From Cognatishimia activa (lineage in GTDB: Bacteria; Pseudomonadota; Alphaproteobacteria; Rhodobacterales; Rhodobacteraceae): DNA of 64,000 nt. This document shows positions 17,708 through 26,497 of this stretch, one piece after another. The DNA lies in NCBI RefSeq assembly GCF_026016445.1, contig NZ_CP096147.1, forward strand, positions 2,516,501 through 2,580,500, given 5' to 3'. Each line of letters opens with the position of its first letter. Position 1 is the stretch's first letter. Under the pieces are notes generated by a model. It was not told the DNA's origin and searched no databases. It worked only from the letters and a program-made list of their open reading frames with translations. The position numbers were made by a program, and so were the translations under genes.

Positions 17708-18741
17708 CCCTGCGCGGCCTGCGAAGTACTTTCGCGGGCCACAAGATCCACACTCAGGACTTCTGGCCCCATGTTCTGCGCATTGGGCCCAGCAGAATCT
17801 GCCTTCAGGCTCTGCAACAACATCTCAGCCGCCCGCGCACCGATCCGATGACGGTCCTGTCGAATGGTCGTCAGGCTAGGCACGAAGACCTGCGCAAGAT
17901 CGATATCGTCAAAGCCAACAACCGAAATGTCCTCGGGCACACGAATGCTCAGCGCTTTCAATCCGGATATCAGGCCAAATGCCACCTCGTCAGACGCACA
18001 GAAAACCGCGGTTGGACGATCTTCCATGGCAAACACCCTCTGGGCGGCATCTAGCCCGGACTGCACAGAGAAGTCGCCACGGATGATCCATTCGGGACGC
18101 GTCTCCAGGCCAAGTCGTTCGCGCTCTGTCACCATGCCCTGGCGCCGCTCCTTTGTCAGGACATTGCATTCAGGTCCGGTCACATGTGCAATTTTCCGAT
18201 GGCCCAGATCATACAAATGTCGAACAGCCAGTTGTGCTCCCATCGCATTGTCGACCCGCACCGAAGGGTAATCTGAGTGGGCGACCCATTCGCAGGCGAA
18301 GACGATTTTATTGCTGCCCGCGCCCTGATCAAAGCGCTTCAACTCTTCCTCACTCAGATCACCGTCCAAGCTGATCATGCCATCAACACGTGAGGCCATG
18401 AAAAACTCGGCCAGTTTGCCCTTTTGACGTTCAGCAGAGCTATCCGCGATAAGCACAGAGAATTCACTTTCGGCCAAGACAGAATTGATGCCCGCAAGGA
18501 TTTGGCTGAAAAATGGATTCCCCAGATTTGGAACAAGGATCAACACTGCACCTGCGCGCTGTTTTCTCAGGTTGCGCGCAGCCTGATTCACCCGATATCC
18601 GGTCTTCTCAATCGCATCGAAAACCGCCTCGCGAGTCGTCTTCGTCAACATATCCGGGTTGGACAAAGCCCGACTGACAGTCGCTGTTGAAACTCCTGCC
18701 TCTCGGGCAACATCCTGAATTCGAGCGTTTTTTGGGGCCAT
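17680..18741 (-). CDS. LacI-family regulator of the sugar locus
   Basis: 353-residue regulator. Helix-turn-helix IQDVAREAGVSTATVSRALSN at 8-28, hinge helix NQAARNLRKQRAG, effector domain with the stretch VVGFDDIDLAQVFVPSLTTIRQD. It sits between the isomerase/dehydrogenase operon and the ABC importer operon, divergent from the latter. Four TGTAATCGATTACA-like palindromes occur, two before each operon, and it is the obvious binder. Its recognition helix differs from the TMAO-locus LacI at the specificity position (Thr versus Val after GVS), in line with the different operator centre. Confidence 0.93.
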   Translation of the reverse strand: MAPKNARIQDVAREAGVSTATVSRALSNPDMLTKTTREAVFDAIEKTGYRVNQAARNLRKQRAGAVLILVPNLGNPFFSQILAGINSVLAESEFSVLIADSSAERQKGKLAEFFMASRVDGMISLDGDLSEEELKRFDQGAGSNKIVFACEWVAHSDYPSVRVDNAMGAQLAVRHLYDLGHRKIAHVTGPECNVLTKERRQGMVTERERLGLETRPEWIIRGDFSVQSGLDAAQRVFAMEDRPTAVFCASDEVAFGLISGLKALSIRVPEDISVVGFDDIDLAQVFVPSLTTIRQDRHRIGARAAEMLLQSLKADSAGPNAQNMGPEVLSVDLVARESTSQAAQGHSPSIRRI

Positions 18742-18821
18742 TCTGGCGTTCTCCTAGCTTGCCTATCGCTACCTGTGCAAAGACGTCTTGACAAGAGGTG
18801 CCGACTCAATGAATGCTTCCA

Positions 18822-18835
18822 TGCAATCGTTTACA
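18822..18835. promoter_or_regulatory. LacI-type operator 3, upstream of the sugar ABC operon
   Basis: TGCAATCGTTTACA, an imperfect copy of the palindrome at 18854, 32 bases away centre to centre (three helical turns). Confidence 0.65.
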
Positions 18836-18859
18836 TATCAGTTTGCTCACAAATGTAAT
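18830..18859 (+). promoter_or_regulatory. Candidate promoter of the sugar ABC operon
   Basis: TTTACA (18830-18835), 18-base spacer, TGTAAT (18854-18859). Both hexamers lie within operator palindromes, mirroring the layout at 14635-14663. An alternative TTGACA at 18788 has no good -10. Confidence 0.45.
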
Positions 18860-18867
18860 CGATTACA
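18854..18867. promoter_or_regulatory. LacI-type operator 4, perfect palindrome
   Basis: TGTAATCGATTACA, perfect over 14 bases and the best example of the motif in the locus; it ends 53 bases before the ATG of the binding-protein gene. Confidence 0.82.
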
Positions 18868-18920
18868 AAGCAACAGGAGCAACACAACCGGCGCAATACT
18901 CGCGCCTTTGGGAGGAAGAA

Positions 18921-20153
18921 ATGAATTTTAAGCGCATGTTCCTTGCGACGACTGCAGCCGTAGGATTGGCGACAGCATCGCATGCGGTTGACCTAGAAGT
19001 GACACACTGGTGGACATCCGGCGGCGAGGCAGCTGCTGTATCAGAGTTTGCCAAGGCATTTAACGAAGGCACTGACCACAACTGGGTGGACGGCGCGATT
19101 GCAGGCGGCGGTGGTACTGCACGCCCAATCATGATTTCTCGCATCATCGGTGGTGATCCGATGGGAGCAACGCAGTTTAACCACGGTCGCCAGACTGAAG
19201 AGCTCATCGAAGCCGGTCTGATGCTTGACCTGACGGATGTGGCCGAAGCCGAAGGCTGGGCTGACATTGTGAACCCATCCAGTCTGCTGGCAAGCTGTAC
19301 TGTCGATGGCAAGATTTACTGCGTCCCTGTGAACATCCACTCTTGGCAGTGGTTGTGGTTGTCCAACAAAGCTTTCGCTGATGCGGGTCTGGACCTTCCA
19401 AACAACTGGGATGAATACGTTGCTTCTATGCCGGCCCTGGCCGAAGCAGGCAAAGTTCCCTTGGCTATGGGTGGCCAGGCTTGGCAATCTTCTGGCGCGT
19501 TCGGTGTTCTGACTGTTGCCCTCGCTGGCCAGGATGCCTGGCTGAAAGTGAATGCTGAAAAAGACGCGGCTGTGGCAGCCGGCCCGGAATACGCGAAGGT
19601 CTTTGAGGCAGCTGCAGCAGCACGTGAGTTTTCTAAAGACACCAACGTTATAGACTGGAACCTGGCCACAGCCATGGTTGTTGAAGGCAAAGCTGGTGGC
19701 CAGATCATGGGCGACTGGGCGCAGGGTGAATTTGCCGTTGCAGGTAAAGTTGCTGGCGAAGATTACACATGCCTGCCAGGACTTGGTGTGAATGAAGTCA
19801 TCTCTACAGGTGGTGATGCTTTCTACTTCCCAAAAAATGACGATCCAGAGATCGAAGCAGCACAGAAAGAGCTGGCGTCTCTGATGATTTCCAAAGCTGT
19901 TCAGGTCTCTTTCAACCTGAAAAAGGGTTCCCTCCCTGTGCGTGGCGACGTTGACCTGTCTGCCGCAAACGACTGCATGAAAAAAGGTCTCGAAATTCTG
20001 GCGGGTGGCAACATTCTCCCAGATGGCAACCAGGTTCTCTCTGCAGATACCACAGGCCAGATCGAAGACCTCATGACTGAGTTCTGGTCAACCGATTTGT
20101 CTGCAACTGACGCACAGGCGCGTTACGCAGACATCATCGCAAGCGCAGACTAA
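18921..20153 (+). CDS. Sugar ABC transporter solute-binding protein (CUT1)
   Basis: Periplasmic binding protein of about 410 residues. The ATG at 18921 is preceded by GGAGGA and opens a clear signal peptide (MNFKRMF, hydrophobic core, cleavage near ATASHA). The mature start VDLEVTHWWTSGGEAAAV and the WVDGAIAGGGGTARP stretch resemble GtsA-type glucose/mannose binding proteins, but related proteins bind disaccharides, so the ligand is open. It is first in the importer operon and followed by a strong hairpin terminator that would raise its level over the permeases. Confidence 0.92.
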   Translation: MNFKRMFLATTAAVGLATASHAVDLEVTHWWTSGGEAAAVSEFAKAFNEGTDHNWVDGAIAGGGGTARPIMISRIIGGDPMGATQFNHGRQTEELIEAGLMLDLTDVAEAEGWADIVNPSSLLASCTVDGKIYCVPVNIHSWQWLWLSNKAFADAGLDLPNNWDEYVASMPALAEAGKVPLAMGGQAWQSSGAFGVLTVALAGQDAWLKVNAEKDAAVAAGPEYAKVFEAAAAAREFSKDTNVIDWNLATAMVVEGKAGGQIMGDWAQGEFAVAGKVAGEDYTCLPGLGVNEVISTGGDAFYFPKNDDPEIEAAQKELASLMISKAVQVSFNLKKGSLPVRGDVDLSAANDCMKKGLEILAGGNILPDGNQVLSADTTGQIEDLMTEFWSTDLSATDAQARYADIIASAD

Positions 20154-20164
20154 CCCACGCACTT

Positions 20165-20198
20165 AAACCCGACCGAGCCAACTTCGGTCGGGTTTTTT
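20165..20198 (+). terminator. Intra-operon terminator after the binding-protein gene
   Basis: 11-pair stem AACCCGACCGA/TCGGTCGGGTT, 7-base loop, run of six T. It lies between the binding-protein gene and the first permease, so it probably acts as a partial terminator. Confidence 0.88.
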
Positions 20199-20238
20199 GC
20201 GTCTAAACTGGCACATCGTCTGTGCACAGAGAGCTCAA

Positions 20239-21177
20239 ATGGCTGACATTTCCCAATCCACCACGACCCGCGCGGCATCCTCTGCCCGCTCGTCGAAACC
20301 GCCAATCAGGATTTTCCGAAACCTGAACGCTAAGATCGCCGCGACACCTATGATCCTGACCGCATTGGTCATCTTCGTTGGCTGTTCTGTTTGGACGATC
20401 GTTTACTCATTTACCAACTCCCGGCTGCTGCCCAAGACCAACTTCGTTGGCTTTGACCAATATGAACGGCTCTGGAGCACCAAACGTTGGATGATCGCCG
20501 TCGAAAACGTTGCGATCTACGGTATCCTTTCGCTGATTTTCACCATGATCATCGGCTTCTTCCTCGCGGCTCTTCTGGATCGTAAAATCCGCTTCGAGGA
20601 CACTTTCCGCACCATCTTCCTTTACCCTTTCGCCCTGTCATTCATTGTGACGGGCCTTGTGTGGCAGTGGATTTTGAACCCAGAGTTTGGCGTGCAGAAG
20701 ATTGTGCGCAACCTTGGCTGGGAGAGCTTCACCTTCGACCCACTGTTTAACGCCGAGATCGTGATCTACGGCATCTTGATCGCAGGTCTTTGGCAAGGCA
20801 CCGGTCTAGTCATGGTCATCATGCTGGCAGGTCTGCGCGGCATTCCCGAAGACATCTGGAAAGCTGCTCGCGTTGATGGCATCGGCACCGCCAAAACCTA
20901 CACACACATCATTCTGCCAATGATGAAACCGGTTCTCGTGACAGCATTGGTTCTAATTTCAGCAGGGATTGTGAAAGTCTATGATCTTGTCGTCGCGCAA
21001 ACCGCCGGTGGACCGGGCATCGCGTCAGACGTGCCAGCAAAATACGTCTATGACAGCCTCTTCCAGCGTCAGAACCTTGGCCAAGGCTTTGCGGCCTCCA
21101 CCATGATGCTGGTGATGGTGATCATCATCCTCATCCCCTACCTCTACCTTCAATACGGGGGCAAGAAAGACAAATGA
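20239..21177 (+). CDS. Sugar ABC transporter permease (MalF type)
   Basis: Inner-membrane permease of a CUT1 importer, 312 residues from the ATG at 20239 (GAGAG upstream; a longer in-frame reading through the terminator lacks homology). About six membrane segments; the cytoplasmic coupling segment is IPEDIWKAARVDGIGTAKTYTHIILP. It overlaps the next permease by 4 bases. It works with the permease, ATPase and binding protein of the same operon; the substrate is probably a sugar or glycoside. Confidence 0.92.
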   Translation: MADISQSTTTRAASSARSSKPPIRIFRNLNAKIAATPMILTALVIFVGCSVWTIVYSFTNSRLLPKTNFVGFDQYERLWSTKRWMIAVENVAIYGILSLIFTMIIGFFLAALLDRKIRFEDTFRTIFLYPFALSFIVTGLVWQWILNPEFGVQKIVRNLGWESFTFDPLFNAEIVIYGILIAGLWQGTGLVMVIMLAGLRGIPEDIWKAARVDGIGTAKTYTHIILPMMKPVLVTALVLISAGIVKVYDLVVAQTAGGPGIASDVPAKYVYDSLFQRQNLGQGFAASTMMLVMVIIILIPYLYLQYGGKKDK

Positions 21178-22079
21178 GCACCGCCGTTCAAACATCCCCG
21201 AATACACCGCGTGGCCCAAAGCCAAAACGTGCCTTTACGCCCGCGAACATCATGATCTATGGCACGCTTTTCGTAGTCTCGATCTACTACCTTCTGCCGC
21301 TTTACGTGATGGTTATGACCTCCTTGAAAGACATGGCAGAGGTTCGCGTCGGCAACATCTTCTCGCCTCCGGTTGAGATCACATTCGAGCCATGGGTCAA
21401 AGCCTGGGCCGAGGCCTGTACCGGTATCAATTGTGATGGCCTTTCGCGCGGCTTCTGGAACTCCGTTCGTATTCTGATCCCATCCGTTGCTGCCTCAATC
21501 GCAGTTGCCTCGGTCTCAGGCTACGCGCTCAGCTTCTGGCGCTTCAAAGGTTCAGAACTCTTCTTCAACATCCTGATCGTCGGGGCCTTCATCCCTTATC
21601 AGATCATGCTCTACCCGATCGTGATCATCCTGCGTGAATTGGGCGTATATGGCTCTCTGACTGGTCTGGTGATGGTGCACACTATCTTCGGCATGCCGAT
21701 CCTGACGCTCCTCTTTAGAAACTACTTCGCGAGCGTGCCGGAAGAATTGTTCAAAGCTGCCCGCGTCGATGGGGCAGGCTTCTGGGGCATCTACTTCCAG
21801 ATCATGCTGCCCATGTCGCTGCCGATCTTCGTGGTCGCAATCATCTTGCAGGTCACTGGCATCTGGAATGACTTCCTCTTCGGCGTCGTCTTCACCAAAC
21901 CCGACATCTACCCGATGACAGTGCAGCTCAATAACATCGTGAACTCGGTGCAGGGCGTAAAGGAATACAACGTCAACATGGCAGCGACTCTGCTGACCGG
22001 CGCTGTACCGCTCGTCATCTACTTCGTCTCCGGAAAACTCTTCGTGCGCGGCATCGCTGCCGGTGCAGTCAAAGGCTGA
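21174..22079 (+). CDS. Sugar ABC transporter permease (MalG type)
   Basis: Second permease, 301 residues, about six membrane segments and the EAA loop VPEELFKAARVDGAGFWGIYFQIMLP. The first gene of the pair ends inside its start (ATGA). It ends with the short cytoplasmic tail FVRGIAAGAVKG typical of MalG-like proteins. Sixteen bases separate its stop from the ATPase start. Confidence 0.93.
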   Translation: MSTAVQTSPNTPRGPKPKRAFTPANIMIYGTLFVVSIYYLLPLYVMVMTSLKDMAEVRVGNIFSPPVEITFEPWVKAWAEACTGINCDGLSRGFWNSVRILIPSVAASIAVASVSGYALSFWRFKGSELFFNILIVGAFIPYQIMLYPIVIILRELGVYGSLTGLVMVHTIFGMPILTLLFRNYFASVPEELFKAARVDGAGFWGIYFQIMLPMSLPIFVVAIILQVTGIWNDFLFGVVFTKPDIYPMTVQLNNIVNSVQGVKEYNVNMAATLLTGAVPLVIYFVSGKLFVRGIAAGAVKG

Positions 22080-22095
22080 ACCCATAGGTTATAAA

Positions 22096-23184
22096 ATGGA
22101 TCAAATCGTAAATCCCAGCATCTCTATCAAAAATCTGGACCTGAGCTTTGGCGCTGTCGAAGTTCTGAAGGACCTCAATCTCGACATTGCAGACGGCGAG
22201 TTCGTCGTTCTGCTCGGATCTTCAGGGTGTGGCAAGTCCACACTCCTAAATTGTATCGCAGGGCTCTTGGATGTGTCTGACGGAGAAATCCATATCTCCG
22301 GCAAAAACGTCACTTGGGCAGAGCCTTCCCAACGTGGGATTGGCATGGTGTTCCAATCTTACGCGCTCTATCCGCAGATGACGGTCAAAGGGAACCTCAG
22401 TTTTGGCCTCCGCAACGCAGGTGTTTCCAAAGCTGAAATTGAAGATCGCGTCGCAAAGGCCGCAAAGATCCTGCAGATTGAGCCGCTTCTCAGCCGCAAG
22501 CCAGCCGCCCTGTCTGGCGGTCAACGCCAGCGGGTCGCCATCGGGCGCGCCTTGGTTCGTGATGTGGATGTCTTTCTATTTGACGAGCCACTTTCAAACC
22601 TCGACGCGAAATTACGTGCGGATTTGCGCGTAGAGATCAAGCAACTGCACCAGCAGCTGGGCAACACCATGATCTACGTGACACACGATCAGATCGAAGC
22701 GATGACGCTAGCGGACCGCATTGCGATCATGCTGAATGGCAACGTCTTGCAATTCGCCAGCCCATTTGAAATTTACAACCACCCAGCCAACAAATATGTC
22801 GCGCAGTTTATTGGCTCTCCGACCATGAACTTCATTGAAGGCTCAGTCTTGGATGGCGCGTTCGATTGTGATCTGGGACAATTATCTTTGGATGGCTATG
22901 AGTTTGCGAACAGCCATACCAATGGTGCAGCCTGCCTTGGTATCCGCCCAGAGCATATGGCGACAGGCGATGAAGCGACCCAGAAACCGATACAACTTAG
23001 TGGCAAGGTTGAATTCGTCGAACCTCTGGGATCAGACACCCTCGCGCGTGTTCATGTGGGTGGGCAACAGATGTGGGTCCGTATGGATGGGCAAGCCAAA
23101 GTTGCGACAGGCGATGAGTTGACCATGGGGTTCCATGCCCAGCATTGCCACCTGTTTGACGCCCACACTGAAGAACGCCTGTGA
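22096..23184 (+). CDS. Sugar ABC transporter ATP-binding protein (UgpC/MsmK type)
   Basis: 362-residue ATPase. Walker A GSSGCGKST is at 41-49, then the Q-loop FQSYALYPQMTV, signature LSGGQRQR, Walker B VFLFDEP and H-loop YVTHDQ. The C-terminal TOBE/MalK-like region carries the IRPEHM motif. The ATG at 22096 is chosen because the earlier in-frame ATG lies inside the preceding permease. Such ATPases can serve several importers in one cell. Confidence 0.93.
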   Translation: MDQIVNPSISIKNLDLSFGAVEVLKDLNLDIADGEFVVLLGSSGCGKSTLLNCIAGLLDVSDGEIHISGKNVTWAEPSQRGIGMVFQSYALYPQMTVKGNLSFGLRNAGVSKAEIEDRVAKAAKILQIEPLLSRKPAALSGGQRQRVAIGRALVRDVDVFLFDEPLSNLDAKLRADLRVEIKQLHQQLGNTMIYVTHDQIEAMTLADRIAIMLNGNVLQFASPFEIYNHPANKYVAQFIGSPTMNFIEGSVLDGAFDCDLGQLSLDGYEFANSHTNGAACLGIRPEHMATGDEATQKPIQLSGKVEFVEPLGSDTLARVHVGGQQMWVRMDGQAKVATGDELTMGFHAQHCHLFDAHTEERL

Positions 23185-23204
23185 GTTTGGAAAGGAGCAC
23201 TTCC

Positions 23205-24344
23205 ATGACACGGAAACTTCGACTGGGCATGGTTGGCGGCGGCCAAGGGGCCTTCATCGGAGACGTACATCGTATGGCGTCTCGGCTGGATGGCCAATGG
23301 GAACTTGTGGCCGGGGCCCTGAGCTCTGAGCCCGGACGTGCATTGGCCTCTGCGTTGGAATTGGGCATTCCTGAGGATCGCAGCTACGCCAATTTCGAGG
23401 ACATGGCTATCAGGGAAGCGGCGCGTGCGGATGGCATCGACGCCGTTGCAATTGTTACCCCAAACCACATGCACGCAGCGCCATGCATCGCTTTTTTGGG
23501 CCAAAATATTAACGTGATCTGCGACAAACCTTTAGCGGCGACATTGGAGCAGGCACAGGCGATTGAGGCGGCGGCCAAGGCCTCTTCAGCACAGTTCTTT
23601 CTGACACATAACTACACTGGCTATCCACTGATCCGACAAGCACGGGATATGGTGAAGGAAGGTGAGCTGGGTACCATCCGTCTGGTGCAAGTTGAATACG
23701 CGCAGGATTGGCTCACGGAGGAAGTCAGCAACAAGCAGGCTGACTGGCGCACCGATCCTGCCCGTTCGGGTGCTGGGGGCTGCGTCGGAGATATCGGCAC
23801 ACATGCCTATAACCTCGCCAGCTTTGTGACCGGTCTGAAACTAGAAAGCCTTTCTGCGGAGCTGACAAGTTTTGTTCTGGGAAGGCAGCTTGATGACAAT
23901 GTGCAAGCGAGCCTTCGGTTCGAAAGTGGCGCACGCGGTAGTCTCTGGGCCAGCCAGGTGGCTGTGGGGAATGAGAATGGCCTGCGGCTTCGGATATATG
24001 GCACGAAAGGCGGTCTGGAGTGGGAACAAGAAGATCCCAACAAGATGACTTTCACACGCTTTGGCGAAGGGAAACAGATCCTGACCCGCGGTGGTGCTGT
24101 GTCAAACGCATCAAACCTCACTTCAACACGCATCCCGGCAGGACATCCTGAGGGGTATCTTGAGGGCTTTGCCAATCTTTACCGGGATGCGGCTGATCTC
24201 ATCCGTGCTCAAATCGATGGGGAAGCAGGCGATATATCAAACCTTGTCAGCCTTGAGGATGGATTGGACGGCATGCGCTTTATCCAAGCCTGCGTGCAAT
24301 CGTCCGAAAACGACGGCGCATGGACCCGCATCGCAGATTTTTAA
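23205..24344 (+). CDS. Gfo/Idh/MocA-family sugar dehydrogenase, second copy
   Basis: 379-residue NAD(P)-dependent oxidoreductase, last gene of the importer operon. Rossmann motif [10 protein letters not shown] at 8-17; the EKP-type motif appears as CDKPLA. The block [17 protein letters not shown] matches the substrate-side helix of this family and places a likely catalytic His in GTHAYN. AAGGAG precedes the ATG at 23205. Close relatives include glucoside 3-dehydrogenases and myo-inositol-type dehydrogenases. A hairpin follows the stop. Confidence 0.9.
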   Translation: MTRKLRLGMVGGGQGAFIGDVHRMASRLDGQWELVAGALSSEPGRALASALELGIPEDRSYANFEDMAIREAARADGIDAVAIVTPNHMHAAPCIAFLGQNINVICDKPLAATLEQAQAIEAAAKASSAQFFLTHNYTGYPLIRQARDMVKEGELGTIRLVQVEYAQDWLTEEVSNKQADWRTDPARSGAGGCVGDIGTHAYNLASFVTGLKLESLSAELTSFVLGRQLDDNVQASLRFESGARGSLWASQVAVGNENGLRLRIYGTKGGLEWEQEDPNKMTFTRFGEGKQILTRGGAVSNASNLTSTRIPAGHPEGYLEGFANLYRDAADLIRAQIDGEAGDISNLVSLEDGLDGMRFIQACVQSSENDGAWTRIADF

Positions 24345-24355
24345 CGAGTGAGACT

Positions 24356-24384
24356 GGCGGGTACTATTTTTGATAGTGCCCGTC
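24356..24384. terminator. Hairpin between convergent dehydrogenase and galE genes
   Basis: A 12-pair stem with a G-T pair and a 5-base TTTTG loop, overlapping the last codons of galE. No long T-run, so termination strength is uncertain. Confidence 0.45.
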
Positions 24385-25359
24385 GGTGTTTTGATGCCAA
24401 CGCCACGCGTCGCGGATCATCGTTTCCATATTAGACCTTGTTGGCTTCCATCCAAGTTCATTGACTGCGCGATTGGAACCAGAAACCAGTTTTGTGCAAT
24501 CGCCCGGACGCCGGTCCCCTTCTACAATCGGCACAGCACGATTGGTTACCGCGCTGCTTTGATCCACCACTTCACGTACAGAAAACCCATCGCCGGTGCC
24601 CAGATTGAAGACCCGGTCTTCTCCTCCGTCCTTTAGCCAATTCAGCCCCAGAACATGCGCATCCACCAAGTCGCAGACATGCACATAGTCTCTGATGCAG
24701 GTTCCGTCCGGCGTGTCATAATCCGTGCCGAAGATCGTCAGCGCCTCGCGCTTACCATCTACCGCGTCAAGCAACAGCGGTATGAGATGGGTTTCGGGTT
24801 GGTGTAATTCACCTACTTCGGCGTCAGGATCAGCCCCCGCCACATTAAAGTAGCGGAAAATAACATGTCTTAAACCGTCAGACGCTGCGAAATCCTTAAG
24901 AATGTCCTCGATCGCTTTCTTGGATGCACCATAGGCGTTGATCGGCAACTGCGCGCTGTCTTCATTTAAGACTACGTGGTCCTGATCTCCATAAGTCGCG
25001 CAGGTGGAGCTGAAAACGAAGTCCAGGCAGTTCGCGGCCACCGCAGCTTCCACGAGGTTCAAGGCCCCCGTGACGTTTTCCCGCCAATAGCGCCCTGGCT
25101 CACGCATGCTTTCGCCCACTTGGCTGAGCGCTGCAAAATGCATTACCGCGGCCGGTTGATATTCTTCAAACACCTCGGCCAAACGTTGGCGATCCAAAAG
25201 ATCACCTCGCGCGAAAGGGCCAAATTTAACGGCGTCTTGCCAGCCAGTTGAACAGTTGTCGTAAGTCACCGGTACAAACCCGGCAGCCTTTAGCGCCTTA
25301 CAGGCATGAGACCCGATATAGCCAGCCCCGCCAGTGACCAAGATATTTTGGTTTGTCAT
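24364..25359 (-). CDS. galE: UDP-glucose 4-epimerase
   Basis: Interconverts UDP-glucose and UDP-galactose in the cytoplasm using tightly bound NAD; 331 residues, the usual length. NAD motif GGAGYIGSH at 10-18, catalytic Tyr143 and Lys147 in YGASK, and the sugar-side GTGDGFSVREV stretch. It lies directly after galU on the same strand (18-base gap) and supplies UDP-galactose to the polysaccharide locus that follows. No galK or galT is present, so a biosynthetic role is more likely than galactose catabolism. Confidence 0.95.
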   Translation of the reverse strand: MTNQNILVTGGAGYIGSHACKALKAAGFVPVTYDNCSTGWQDAVKFGPFARGDLLDRQRLAEVFEEYQPAAVMHFAALSQVGESMREPGRYWRENVTGALNLVEAAVAANCLDFVFSSTCATYGDQDHVVLNEDSAQLPINAYGASKKAIEDILKDFAASDGLRHVIFRYFNVAGADPDAEVGELHQPETHLIPLLLDAVDGKREALTIFGTDYDTPDGTCIRDYVHVCDLVDAHVLGLNWLKDGGEDRVFNLGTGDGFSVREVVDQSSAVTNRAVPIVEGDRRPGDCTKLVSGSNRAVNELGWKPTRSNMETMIRDAWRWHQNTDGHYQK

Positions 25360-25377
25360 GGTAGGGCCTTGCTGTCT

Positions 25378-26271
25378 TTATTCCGCAGCCTGTTGAGAAA
25401 TTGCGATGTCTTGCAGGAATTGGCTTAGATCGTCCCGCAGGTCCTCTCGCGCCAATCCGAAAGACACGGTCGCTTGCAGGAAACCTGCCTTCGATCCGCA
25501 ATCAAAACGTTGGCCCCGGAAACGATAGCCATAGACATTGTTGTTTGCCCCGATTTCTTTTGCAATCGCATCCGTCAGCTGGATTTCACCACCGGCTCCA
25601 GCCTGAGTGCTGTCCAAATTATCCAACACCTGAGGCGCCAAGATATAACGCCCGATCACAGCAAGATTGGAGGGTGCCGTCCCCGGCTTCGGCTTTTCCA
25701 CCATTCCTTTGACAGACACCATATGGCCCATGTCCTCAGCGACGTCCAAAACACCGTATGAAGAGGTCTTTGCCGCAGGAACTTCCATCGCGGCAACCAT
25801 GTTACCACCAGTCTCGGCATAGGCCTCAACCATCTGTTTTAAGCAAGGGGTTTCCGCCGCAATCACATCGTCGGGCAATAAAACCGCCACAGGTTCATCA
25901 CCGACCAGCCTCCGGGCACACCAGACCGCGTGGCCAAGCCCTTTTGGCTTGTGCTGCCGAACGTAGGCCACTGCACCGGATTCCATATTGGTGTTCTTTA
26001 GCGTGTCCAGAAGCTCGGTCTTACCTTTTTGGGCAAGCTCCATTTCAAGCTGCGGAGCATGATCAAAATAGTCTTCCAAAGCGCCCTTGCCGCGGGATGT
26101 GACAAAGATGAATTCTTTTATACCAGCTGCGCGCGCCTCATCGATCGCATATTGGATCAATGGGCGGTCTACCAAAGTCATAATTTCTTTTGGCACTGAT
26201 TTTGTCGCAGGCAGGAAACGAGTGCCCAAACCGGCAACCGGAAAAATCGCTTTTGTGACTTTCCTCGTCAT
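25378..26271 (-). CDS. galU: UTP-glucose-1-phosphate uridylyltransferase
   Basis: Makes UDP-glucose from UTP and glucose 1-phosphate; 297 residues. Nucleotidyltransferase signature GLGTRFLPATKSVPKE at 14-29, LLPDDV metal-binding-type motif, and GMVEKPKPG. Paired with galE as the precursor module of the exopolysaccharide locus. The 226 bases upstream hold no gene and presumably contain its promoter. Confidence 0.96.
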   Translation of the reverse strand: MTRKVTKAIFPVAGLGTRFLPATKSVPKEIMTLVDRPLIQYAIDEARAAGIKEFIFVTSRGKGALEDYFDHAPQLEMELAQKGKTELLDTLKNTNMESGAVAYVRQHKPKGLGHAVWCARRLVGDEPVAVLLPDDVIAAETPCLKQMVEAYAETGGNMVAAMEVPAAKTSSYGVLDVAEDMGHMVSVKGMVEKPKPGTAPSNLAVIGRYILAPQVLDNLDSTQAGAGGEIQLTDAIAKEIGANNNVYGYRFRGQRFDCGSKAGFLQATVSFGLAREDLRDDLSQFLQDIAISQQAAE

Positions 26272-26497
26272 GACACTTCCTTTCGATCTTCAAGCCCAAC
26301 CGCGTCATCGTGTTGTGCCTGATCAAGTCCAGATAAACATCTAAACCCTGCGACTTCCTAAAAGCTTACGAGCAAAGAGCCCTAAAATGGAAGCGAAGGT
26401 TTTCGACACTCACGTGAAAATTCTTCTTGTTAGCATTCTGCTAATGGCCAAACGGGGCAGCATAGTGGCCGCTTGGTGAGGATAATGAGGAACAAAA

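Noticed and set aside
21552..22085. 177-codon minus-strand open frame rich in His and Asp
   Set aside because: Shadow of the MalG-type permease; composition reflects reverse-complemented hydrophobic codons.
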